DNA of 6,292 nucleotides from Actinomycetota bacterium (GTDB taxonomy: Bacteria; Actinomycetota; Thermoleophilia; Gaiellales; Gaiellaceae), in NCBI GenBank assembly GCA_013695295.1, contig JACDAS010000253.1:1-6292 (forward strand). The letters are read 5' to 3'. Below, piece after piece: positions 1 through 4,889 of this stretch (position 1 is the first letter of the stretch; each line of letters starts with the position of its first letter). Position numbers and translations under genes: made by a program. The notes beneath the pieces are model-generated. The model did not search any database. It was not told the DNA's origin and worked only from the letters and a program-made list of their open reading frames with translations.

Positions 1-158
1 GCGGTCAGTGAGACGTCGGGCTCGGCTCCCGCCTCCGCGAAGCCGCCGTCTGCCAGCTGGCCGCGCAGGAGGAAGTCGGTCGCGCCGGCGACGGGGCCCG
101 CGCCCGCAGGGGTGGCGATCGCAAGCGCGAGGCAGAGCAGGGCGGCGAGCCGCGTCAC
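1..158 (-). CDS. Secreted alpha/alpha-toroid (prenyltransferase/squalene-cyclase repeat) protein, 3' end outside window
   Basis: Only the first 52 codons are present. The GTG start overlaps the stop of the upstream S-component gene as GTGA, and a strong GGAGGTGG Shine-Dalgarno lies 7 nt upstream (166-173), so the start is well supported. Residues 1 to about 22 form a signal peptide (TRLAALLCLALAIATPAGA). What follows, a DFLLRGQLADGGF segment then PDVSLTA, matches the first helix pair of prenyltransferase/squalene-oxidase repeats (a helix ending in xxQxxDGGF, then S/T-TA beginning the next helix). Such repeats form alpha/alpha toroids, the fold of the N-terminal domain of animal intrinsic factor and transcobalamin. 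Given the B12 riboswitch and the DUF4430 genes in the same operon, I infer an extracytoplasmic corrinoid-binding partner rather than a terpene cyclase. The repeat assignment rests on a single repeat, and the length and C-terminal domains are unknown. Confidence 0.72.
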   Translation of the reverse strand, partial: MTRLAALLCLALAIATPAGAGPVAGATDFLLRGQLADGGFAEAGAEPDVSLT

Positions 159-829
159 GCCCAGACCACCTCCGCTCGCACCCGCCGCCCGTAGCGCTCC
201 AGCAGCCGGCGGAGCTCCGGCCCGGCGACCAGCGCGATCGCGAGGTTGCCCGCCGCATGCGAGACGTCGAACCAGAAGCCGCGCGCCACCAGCACGGAGA
301 GCGACGCCCACGTGTGCGGGAAGAAGCTCCACCACTCCCAGAGGTCCATCGAGACGCTGAAAGCGAAGCCGAGGACGAGGCAGAGGAGGGCGAAGGGCAC
401 TCGGCGGCGGCCGATCGGCGCAGCGAGCGCGCCAACGACCCCACAGCCGCCCCAGAGCAGCATCTGCCAGGGCGTCCAGGGGCCCTGCCCGAGGAACACA
501 TTCGAGAGGAGTGCGGCCAAGGCGCCGACCGCAAAGCCCGAGCGAGCGCCGAGGGCGACGCCGGCGGCAACCGCGACGACGGTCACGGGCTGCACGCCGG
601 GAATGGCCGCGAACAGGACTCGCCCCGCGGCCGCCGCCGCGCCGAGGGTCGCGATCAGCGCGAGCTCCGACGTCCTCCCGGGCGCCGCCTCGAACCACAC
701 AGCGCCCGCGACGACCAGTGCGGCGGAGACGAGGAGCAATGAGAGGGCCGAGCCCTCCGGTGACAGGGCCGACCAGGCGCCGGCGGCGAACGCGGCTGCC
801 GCAGCCGCGAGCAGGACCGCTCTAGGCAA
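155..829 (-). CDS. ECF transporter S component, probable cobalamin/corrinoid specificity
   Basis: This 224-residue membrane protein would be the substrate-binding (S) subunit of an energy-coupling-factor importer. About six hydrophobic segments are visible: residues 4-20, 28-47, 55-75, 83-110, 123-155 (probably two) and 175-203. The central GVQPVTVVAV segment, followed by a glycine-rich stretch and GQGPWTPWQM (about 114-123), is typical of S components of the CbrT-like/uncharacterised ECF class. The start is TTG at 829. It is supported by a GAGG Shine-Dalgarno with a 6-nt spacer (836-839) and by direct abutment on the TAG stop of the ATPase gene. Its place after ecfT and ecfA, under a B12 riboswitch, makes cobalamin or a corrinoid precursor the likely cargo; that specificity is inferred. 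The end overlaps the next start as GTGA. The ribosome site lies within a probable inserted repeat, so its expression level may have changed. Confidence 0.85.
   Translation of the reverse strand: MPRAVLLAAAAAAFAAGAWSALSPEGSALSLLLVSAALVVAGAVWFEAAPGRTSELALIATLGAAAAAGRVLFAAIPGVQPVTVVAVAAGVALGARSGFAVGALAALLSNVFLGQGPWTPWQMLLWGGCGVVGALAAPIGRRRVPFALLCLVLGFAFSVSMDLWEWWSFFPHTWASLSVLVARGFWFDVSHAAGNLAIALVAGPELRRLLERYGRRVRAEVVWA
166..173 (-). promoter_or_regulatory. Ribosome binding site deciding the start of the alpha/alpha-toroid gene
   Basis: GGAGGTGG lies 7 nt upstream of GTG at 158, within the coding end of the S component. It confirms that a real gene starts here although only 52 codons are in the window. 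Confidence 0.65.
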
Positions 830-2353
830 CTAGTGCCTCGTCCAGTGACGTTGCCGAGCTTCTGGATCGCGAGCACCAAGCCAGGCTAGGACGCAGGGAG
901 CCCTCGTACCCTCAGGTACGGGGGCGACTGAGGACGACGCATGGCGCCGCGTGATCGCGGGCCAGGAGCCGGTGAACGTTGCTGGGCGAGGCGCTAACAC
1001 CTCGCGCCCGGGACGGGCGAGCGAGACCGTCCGATCGGCGACGGCGGCGGCGAAGACCGGGTCGTGCGTGACCACGACCGTCGCACGGCCGGCGGCGCCG
1101 GCGCGGAGCAGGCGCACGAGGTCGTGCTTTCGCTCCGGATCCAGACCGCGCGTCGGCTCGTCGAGGACGAGCAGGTCGGGCTTCGTCGCCAGCACGCAGG
1201 CGAGCGCGACGCGCTCGCGCTCTCCGCTCGACAGGTCTCGGGGGTGCCGCTCCGCCGCGCCGGCCAGCCCGACCTCGGCAAGGGCGCTCAGAGCGCGCGC
1301 ACGATCACCGCCGACGCCGAGAGCCACCTCGTCTCGCACGCGCTCGCAGATCAGGTGCCGGCCCGGCTCCTGCGTCAGGTACGAGGCGCGGCCGGTCCGC
1401 AGGATCGCGCCGGCGTCGGGCTCGAGCAGCCCGGTGACGAGCCTGGCGAGCGTCGTCTTCCCGGAGCCGTTCGGCCCTTCGAGGGCGACGATCTCCCCGC
1501 GGCGGAGCTCGAGCGCGAGATCCTCCAGGATGGGGAGGTCTTCCCGGTAGGCGAAGGTGACGCGCTCGAGCCGGCAGACGAGCCCCCCCGCCGGGCAGCC
1601 GCGGGGCGGCACCGGTGCCGGCCGCCGTGGCAGGTAGGCCGGCCGCTCGCGACCGAGCCAGCGAAGCGCCTCCTCCCTCGGCGCGTCGAGAAGCACGCGC
1701 CCCTCCTCGACGAAGATCACGCGGTCGACCGCCGGGAGCACGCGCTCCGGCCTCTGCTCGGCGACGATCACCGCCGCCCCCTCGCCCGCCAGCGACACGA
1801 CGTCGCCGAGCTCGGCGTCGAGCTGCGAGGTCGGCTCGTCGAGGAGGAGGAGCCTGGGCTCGAGCGCAAGCACGGAAGCAAGGCAGACGCGCTGGAGCTC
1901 GCCGCCGGACACCTCCCCCACTCGCCGGCCGCCGAGCCGCGCGACGCCGGCGGAGGCAAGCGCCGCGCGCGCCCGCGGCAGGATCGCGTCCGGCGGTGTT
2001 CCCACGTTCTCGAGCCCGAAGGCGACCTCGCGCTCCACGTCCGAGAAGACGACCTGCTCCTCGGACTCCTGGAAGAGCGTCGCGACCGTGCCGGCGAGGT
2101 CGGCGGGCCGGGAGCGCCGCGTGTCCAGACCATCGACGGTGACGCTGCCCTCGAAGCGCCCGCCGTGGAAGTGCGGCACGAGTCCCGCAAGCGCCCGGAG
2201 GAGTGTCGATTTCCCCGACCCCGAGGGGCCGAGGAGGGCGACGCGCTCCCCTGCCTCCACCGTGAGCGACACGCCGTCGAGCGCGGGCCCCGGCGCATCG
2301 GGGTAGGTGAAGCAGAGATCGCGGACCTCGATGAGATGCTTGGTCAGAGCCAC
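830..2353 (-). CDS. ecfA: Fused double-ATPase subunit of ECF transporter (EcfA-EcfA')
   Basis: This 507-residue cytoplasmic protein carries two ABC ATPase domains in one chain and would power the ECF importer. Domain 1 (about 8-225) has Walker A GPSGSGKST (42-50), a Q-loop at LFQESEEQ (93-100), signature VSGGE (148-152) and Walker B LLLLDEP (168-174). Its switch histidine position reads AEQRPE, so the usual His is Gln200. Domain 2 (about 259-450) has Walker A GPNGSGKTT (293-301), Q-loop TQEPGRH, signature LSSGE (374-378), Walker B LLVLDEP and an intact switch His430 (VVVTHD). The GTG start at 2353 overlaps ecfT by 10 nt, behind a GGGAG site. A CTG at 2347 is the alternative but is less likely. 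After about residue 466 the tail (RRHASSSVAPVPEG onward) looks unlike ECF ATPases and is encoded by the repeat element at 831-945, so the native C-terminus has probably been replaced. Confidence 0.93.
   Translation of the reverse strand: MALTKHLIEVRDLCFTYPDAPGPALDGVSLTVEAGERVALLGPSGSGKSTLLRALAGLVPHFHGGRFEGSVTVDGLDTRRSRPADLAGTVATLFQESEEQVVFSDVEREVAFGLENVGTPPDAILPRARAALASAGVARLGGRRVGEVSGGELQRVCLASVLALEPRLLLLDEPTSQLDAELGDVVSLAGEGAAVIVAEQRPERVLPAVDRVIFVEEGRVLLDAPREEALRWLGRERPAYLPRRPAPVPPRGCPAGGLVCRLERVTFAYREDLPILEDLALELRRGEIVALEGPNGSGKTTLARLVTGLLEPDAGAILRTGRASYLTQEPGRHLICERVRDEVALGVGGDRARALSALAEVGLAGAAERHPRDLSSGERERVALACVLATKPDLLVLDEPTRGLDPERKHDLVRLLRAGAAGRATVVVTHDPVFAAAVADRTVSLARPGREVLAPRPATFTGSWPAITRRHASSSVAPVPEGTRAPCVLAWLGARDPEARQRHWTRH
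836..839 (-). promoter_or_regulatory. Ribosome binding site deciding the TTG start of the S component
   Basis: In the minus-strand mRNA, GAGG lies 6 nt before TTG at 829, with the TAG stop of the ATPase gene between them. It supports TTG over any downstream start. The site sits inside the left inverted repeat of the probable mobile element. Confidence 0.6.
901..924. repeat. Strong hairpin: 10-bp stem, 4-nt loop
   Basis: CCCTCGTACC and GGTACGGGGG flank a CTCA loop. As plus-strand RNA all ten positions pair, with one U-G wobble. As minus-strand (operon) RNA the wobble becomes a single C-A mismatch. No U-run follows on either strand, and translation of the fused ATPase reads through it, so it is not a normal intrinsic terminator. 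It is the core of the probable repeat element. Confidence 0.7.
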
Positions 2354-3042
2354 AGGGCTCCCGCGCCGATTGCCAGCGGCGCCGCGATCAGCGCGAGCCG
2401 GTCGCGCACCCGCCACGCCGGCGGGGGCACGCGCGTTGACCCCGGACGGCCGAACCCGCGCGCCTCCATCGCCTCGGCCACGTTGAGGCCGCGCTCGAGC
2501 GAGGTTGCGAGGAGCGGCGAGAGCAGGCGCGCGCGGCCCCGAACGCCGGTCACCTCGACCCCCCGGCCGCGAAGCGCGAGGACGAGACCGGCCGCGTCCC
2601 GCTCGAGCGTCGGCAGGAGCCGCGTCGCGAGCGCGACCGTCAGCGCCGAGCGCCGTGCGAGCCGCGCCGATGCCAGCAGGTCGTCGTGGTCGAGCAGCAG
2701 CGCGTAGGCCGCGAAGGCGAGGGTGACGGCCGCGAGCCGGAGCGCCTGGAAGAGGCCATCGGCGAGCTCCTCGGTCGTGACGTCGAGGTGTCCGAGCACG
2801 GGCACGACGGGGCCATTCCAAAGAGGGTGGCTTCCGATCGTCTCGACGAACGGGGTGATCACCAGGACGCCGGCCGCGGGGACGAGCGCGCCGAGCAGGT
2901 ACACGGAGCGCCAGCGTCGGGGCGCAAGGAGGCAGGCGACGAGCAGCCCTGCGGCGATCGCCGCGACGGATTCGGTGCGCCCGGCCAGGAGGGCCGTCAC
3001 CGCCAGCGCCGCGAGCAGCCCTGCGGCAGCGGCCGGCCTCAT
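2344..3042 (-). CDS. ecfT: ECF transporter transmembrane coupling protein EcfT
   Basis: This 232-residue membrane protein would be the scaffold linking the S component to the ATPase subunit. The N-terminal half holds hydrophobic segments at about 4-20, 25-40 and 47-67, with another at 102-117. The C-terminal half holds the two Arg-Gly coupling motifs that dock on the ATPases: LRGRGVE (157-163) and ARGFGRP (194-200), the second being the EcfT hallmark. A last hydrophobic segment spans about 215-232. The ATG start overlaps the DUF4430 lipoprotein stop as ATGA and is preceded by GAGGTGG (3047-3053), so both coupling and independent initiation are possible. Its length is slightly below the 250-270 residues common in the family, mainly because of a short N-terminus. 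The family is sure; the cargo is inferred from the riboswitch. Confidence 0.93.
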   Translation of the reverse strand: MRPAAAAGLLAALAVTALLAGRTESVAAIAAGLLVACLLAPRRWRSVYLLGALVPAAGVLVITPFVETIGSHPLWNGPVVPVLGHLDVTTEELADGLFQALRLAAVTLAFAAYALLLDHDDLLASARLARRSALTVALATRLLPTLERDAAGLVLALRGRGVEVTGVRGRARLLSPLLATSLERGLNVAEAMEARGFGRPGSTRVPPPAWRVRDRLALIAAPLAIGAGALWL

Positions 3043-3749
3043 CGGCCCACCTCGTACCGGTAGCGAAACCGGCCGGGATCGGCGGCGAGCGCGCGCGCGC
3101 CGCCCTGGAGCATGAACACGACGGGGTCTCCAGCCGCCGAGCCGGCGACGAAAGTCGCCGAGAAGGCTTCCCGGCCGCCCGTGCCGAGCCACAGGACGTT
3201 CACGTTCTCCGGCAGGTCGGGCGAGCCGCCGCGCATGCGTCTGGCCTGCCCGCCGAGGACCCGCGCGAGTTTCCCGGCGGGCGCAGCGTCCTCCGCCCGG
3301 GTGTACACGACCAGCGCCGGCCGTCGCACGCCCCCGTACCCGTGCAGGAACGGCTCCGGGAACGCACCGACGACGACCGGCGCGCGTTGCCGCTTCGCCC
3401 AGGAGCGGTAGTCCCACCACTCGACGTCGCCGTCGCGGAGCGTGTACTCGCTCGCGCTGCGGTCGGCCTCGTAGCCGTTGACGAAGTAGAACCAGTCTCG
3501 CCGCGACGAGAGGCTTCCCTCGAGCCCGTCGATCGCCTCCACGAACCGGCCGCCGTAGCGCGTCTCCACGTCGGCGACCCGGTCGAGCGCCTGCATCGCC
3601 GTCAGGCCCGCCGGAACCTCCGAGACGACGAGCACGTGCGCCCCCTCGTCGCGGGTCACCCACACCGTCGCGGTGCCGCCCTGGCCCGCGACCTCCCCGC
3701 AGCCGCCGGCGAGGGCGGCCGCGAGGAGGAGCGGCAGGAGCCTGATCAC
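3039..3749 (-). CDS. DUF4430 (transcobalamin C-terminal-like) lipoprotein with extra C-terminal domain
   Basis: This 236-residue protein begins with a lipoprotein-type signal (LLPLLLAAALAGGC; the lipobox Cys is residue 17, with Ala at -3 rather than the usual Leu), so it is probably anchored outside the membrane. Residues about 27-115 fit DUF4430: beta strands TATVWVT and HVLVVSEV, a helix (TAMQALDRV), then DWFYFVNGYEA (85-95) and the closing YTLRDGDVEWWDY (102-114). The same W-x-x-x-V/I-N-G and DGD-x-x-W signature marks the beta domain that caps cobalamin in transcobalamin and intrinsic factor. Residues about 120-236 form a separate, apparently alpha/beta region (APVVVGAF, ALVVYTR, NVLWLGTGG, DPVVFMLQGG) that I do not recognise. 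GTG at 3749 overlaps the upstream stop as GTGA with no Shine-Dalgarno, implying translational coupling. The inferred role is to capture B12 and deliver it to the ECF importer. Confidence 0.82.
   Translation of the reverse strand: MIRLLPLLLAAALAGGCGEVAGQGGTATVWVTRDEGAHVLVVSEVPAGLTAMQALDRVADVETRYGGRFVEAIDGLEGSLSSRRDWFYFVNGYEADRSASEYTLRDGDVEWWDYRSWAKRQRAPVVVGAFPEPFLHGYGGVRRPALVVYTRAEDAAPAGKLARVLGGQARRMRGGSPDLPENVNVLWLGTGGREAFSATFVAGSAAGDPVVFMLQGGARALAADPGRFRYRYEVGR
3047..3053 (-). promoter_or_regulatory. ecfT: Ribosome binding site of ecfT
   Basis: GAGGTGG sits 5 nt (counted from its last G) before ATG at 3042, inside the end of the DUF4430 lipoprotein gene. It supports the ATGA overlap as the true junction. 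Confidence 0.55.
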
Positions 3750-4339
3750 GTCAGGGCGTTCGAGCGCACGTAGCCGCCGCGGACCGCCTTGACGAGCCCC
3801 CGGTGCGGCCCCGGGCAGGCGCGCCCGGCCTGCGTCTGGACGACGCGGCCGTCGACCTGGAGGAACGCGTCGGGCGGCGGGAGCGCCTTGCCCGCGTCGT
3901 CGCGGGCGACGACCCGGTAGCACCCGCGTGCCTCGCGCGCCAGGTGGAGCGTCGGCGGCCCGCCCGAGGGGCCGAACGTCGCGTGGTACCAGAGCACGGT
4001 GTCACCGTCTGCGAGCACCACCTTGTCGGCGCCGACCGGCGGCGAGACGCCGTTCACCTTGAACACCCAGCCGGTGGTCGCCGAGGCGAGATAGCGCCCG
4101 ATCTGGTCGACGTAGCGACCGAACGACGTCGCCGCGACGTGGTAGTAGAACTCGCCGGCGAGACTCGCCGACTCGAGCGCCTCGAGGGCGTTCGCACCCG
4201 TAGCGCGGGGCTCGGTGGCCCCGAAAATGGTGGCGTTCCGACCTTCGACTCGCACGCGCACGAGCGCGCCCGGAGCCAGGGGCGCGAGTGTCGCCGCGAG
4301 GGCGAGCACCGCCAGGAATGCGAGGAGCTTGCGAGACAC
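3746..4339 (-). CDS. Secreted DUF4430 (transcobalamin C-terminal-like) protein, first gene of B12-riboswitch operon
   Basis: This 197-residue protein has an N-terminal signal peptide (RKLLAFLAVLALAATLAP, cleavage near residue 24, no lipobox Cys). Residues about 25-122 fit DUF4430: LVRVRVEGRN strand, a linker, ANALEALESA helix (49-58), FGRYVDQIG, then GWVFKVNGVSP (90-100) and VLADGDTVLWYHA (108-120). Residues 128-197 form a small beta-rich domain with two cysteines (140 and 175) that could make a disulfide outside the cell. The GTG start at 4339 has an AAGGAGG site 4 nt upstream and sits about 40 nt after the end of the cobalamin aptamer, so this gene is the direct riboswitch target. The likely role is as a secreted corrinoid-binding or capping component, by analogy with the transcobalamin beta domain. 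The function is inferred; the domain assignment is confident. Confidence 0.85.
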   Translation of the reverse strand: MSRKLLAFLAVLALAATLAPLAPGALVRVRVEGRNATIFGATEPRATGANALEALESASLAGEFYYHVAATSFGRYVDQIGRYLASATTGWVFKVNGVSPPVGADKVVLADGDTVLWYHATFGPSGGPPTLHLAREARGCYRVVARDDAGKALPPPDAFLQVDGRVVQTQAGRACPGPHRGLVKAVRGGYVRSNALT

Positions 4340-4343
4340 GAAT

Positions 4344-4350
4344 CCTCCTT
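4344..4350 (-). promoter_or_regulatory. Shine-Dalgarno of the riboswitch-controlled first gene
   Basis: AAGGAGG lies 4 nt before the GTG at 4339. Just upstream are CCGCGA and TCGCGG, able to form a 6-bp stem, and a CCTC inside that region could pair instead with the GAGG of this site. This makes translational control by SD sequestration the likeliest output of the riboswitch. The pairing choice is inferred. Confidence 0.6.
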
Positions 4351-4380
4351 CCGCGAGGGGTCCGATCTGTCGCGGCGGGC

Positions 4381-4524
4381 GGCAGGTCTTCTGACTCGGG
4401 GCGCCCCTCCCGTCGCCTTCCCGACCTTGCGGCCAGTGGCACTACGGCGGGAGGCATCTCCCCTCACAGCGGCGGGACCGTCCCGGACTTGCACCGGGTT
4501 CCCTTGCCGCTCGCCGGTTTCGGA
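4381..4524 (-). ncRNA. Cobalamin riboswitch (AdoCbl-type aptamer)
   Basis: Read on the minus strand, the conserved landmarks occur in order: AAACCGGCGAGCGG (P2 region), AAGGGAACCCGGTGCAAGTC (core, P3 side), GGTCCCGCCGCTGT, a GGGAG-ATGC-CTCCC hairpin (P5), GCCACTGG, GGTCGGGAAGGCG (P6 and core return), and finally the B12 box AGTCAGAAGACCTGCC at the 3' end (4381-4396). This order and spacing are diagnostic of cobalamin riboswitches, and the peripheral architecture resembles the large AdoCbl class. Ligand binding would normally lower expression of the operon below, consistent with B12 uptake genes. There is no obvious terminator hairpin with a U-run between the aptamer and the gene, so control is more likely translational. 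The 5' boundary is uncertain by about 10 nt. Confidence 0.95.
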
Positions 4525-4528
4525 GCTG

Positions 4529-4534
4529 ACCCTA
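4529..4534 (-). promoter_or_regulatory. Candidate -10 element for the riboswitch/B12 operon
   Basis: TAGGGT on the minus strand fits the actinobacterial TANNNT -10 pattern. It would place the transcript start near 4520-4523, right at the 5' edge of the aptamer. The -35 region is weak. It overlaps the opposing VanZ -10 by two bases. Confidence 0.4.
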
Positions 4535-4538
4535 TCAT
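4533..4538 (+). promoter_or_regulatory. Candidate -10 element for a leaderless VanZ transcript
   Basis: TATCAT lies with its last base 7 nt before the G of the GTG at 4545, the spacing expected if transcription starts on the start codon itself. No Shine-Dalgarno precedes that GTG. No convincing -35 is visible at 16-18 nt. Confidence 0.5.
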
Positions 4539-4544
4539 CGGCAA

Positions 4545-4889
4545 GTGTCCGCGTCGCGCGCCGCCTGGCTCTGGCTGCCCGTCCTCGTCTGGGCAGGGAT
4601 GATCTTCGCGCTGTCTGCGATCCCCTCGCTCGACTCGGGGCTCGGCTCGTGGGATTTCGCGCTCCGGAAACTGGCCCACGCGACCGAATACGCCGTCCTC
4701 GGCGCCCTCCTGCTGCGAGCAACCTCGTCGGAGACTGCGGCCTTCGCGGGAGGCATCGCCTACGCGATCACGGACGAGATCCACCAGACCTTCGTGGCGG
4801 GCCGGCACGGGGCCCCGCTCGACGTGGCGATCGACGGCGCCGGCGTGCTGATCGGAGTCCTGGTGGCCCGCCGGCTCGCACGGCGGTGA
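4545..4889 (+). CDS. VanZ-family membrane protein
   Basis: This 114-residue protein belongs to the small VanZ-like family of integral membrane proteins. Members are named for VanZ of teicoplanin resistance but mostly have no known function. Visible segments are a hydrophobic helix at about 8-26 (WLWLPVLVWAGMIFALSAIP), then the family motif RKLAHATEYAVLG (41-53) opening a second helix, a third at about 62-77, the DEIHQTFVAGR motif (77-87), and DVAIDGAGVLIGVLV (93-107), including the conserved D-x-x-x-D-x-x-G, in the last helix. GTG at 4545 is chosen because the homology begins there and a -10 lies immediately upstream, implying leaderless translation. Its stop overlaps the next gene as GTGA. 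It is divergent from the B12 operon and has no evident tie to it. Confidence 0.9.
   Translation: MSASRAAWLWLPVLVWAGMIFALSAIPSLDSGLGSWDFALRKLAHATEYAVLGALLLRATSSETAAFAGGIAYAITDEIHQTFVAGRHGAPLDVAIDGAGVLIGVLVARRLARR

Larger units (their letters stand above)
831..945. mobile_element. Probable MITE-like or intergenic repeat element, with imperfect terminal inverted repeats
   Basis: A stretch of about 115 bp differs in character from the genes around it. Near its ends, TGCCTCGTCC (834-843) and GGACGACGCA (932-941) are inverted copies matching 9 of 10; adding AGT and a 2-nt gap extends the match inward to about 15 positions. At its centre is a strong hairpin (901-924). Another imperfect palindrome, CCAAGCC/GGCTAGG, lies at about 879-893. 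No transposase is encoded, so it would be non-autonomous. The exact ends and any target duplication cannot be fixed from one copy. It encodes the atypical tail and TAG stop of the fused ATPase and the Shine-Dalgarno of the S component. Being a dispersed repeat is an inference; it could also be a single-copy structured mRNA segment. Confidence 0.5.

Noticed and set aside
8..833. Long plus-strand open frames across the S-component region
   Set aside because: Their translations are Arg/Pro/Ala-rich low-complexity strings with no family motifs; they are shadows of the minus-strand membrane protein in GC-rich DNA.
822..833. CTAG...CTAG as target-site duplication of the repeat element
   Set aside because: Both copies lie on the same side of the element; no CTAG is found at the other end near 945.
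901..924. Hairpin as a rho-independent terminator
   Set aside because: No U-run follows on either strand and the ATPase frame continues through it.
2345..2347. CTG at 2347 as the ATPase start (CTGA overlap)
   Set aside because: CTG starts are rare, and GTG at 2353 with a GGGAG site is available.
1064..2707. A 547-codon plus-strand open frame opposite the fused ATPase
   Set aside because: It is the antisense of a gene with perfect Walker and signature motifs and shows no recognisable domain itself.
2354..2821. Upstream extension of the ATPase frame beyond 2353
   Set aside because: The extension is Arg/Ala-rich and overlaps ecfT coding; ABC homology begins right after the GTG at 2353.
4504..4509. 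TTGCCG as the -35 of the VanZ promoter
   Set aside because: The spacing to TATCAT is 23 nt, too long for a normal sigma-70-type promoter.
3803..4885. Upstream part of the plus-strand frame that ends in the HAD-like gene
   Set aside because: It runs antisense through a DUF4430 gene and the riboswitch and then through VanZ; HAD motif I starts exactly at the GTG at 4886.
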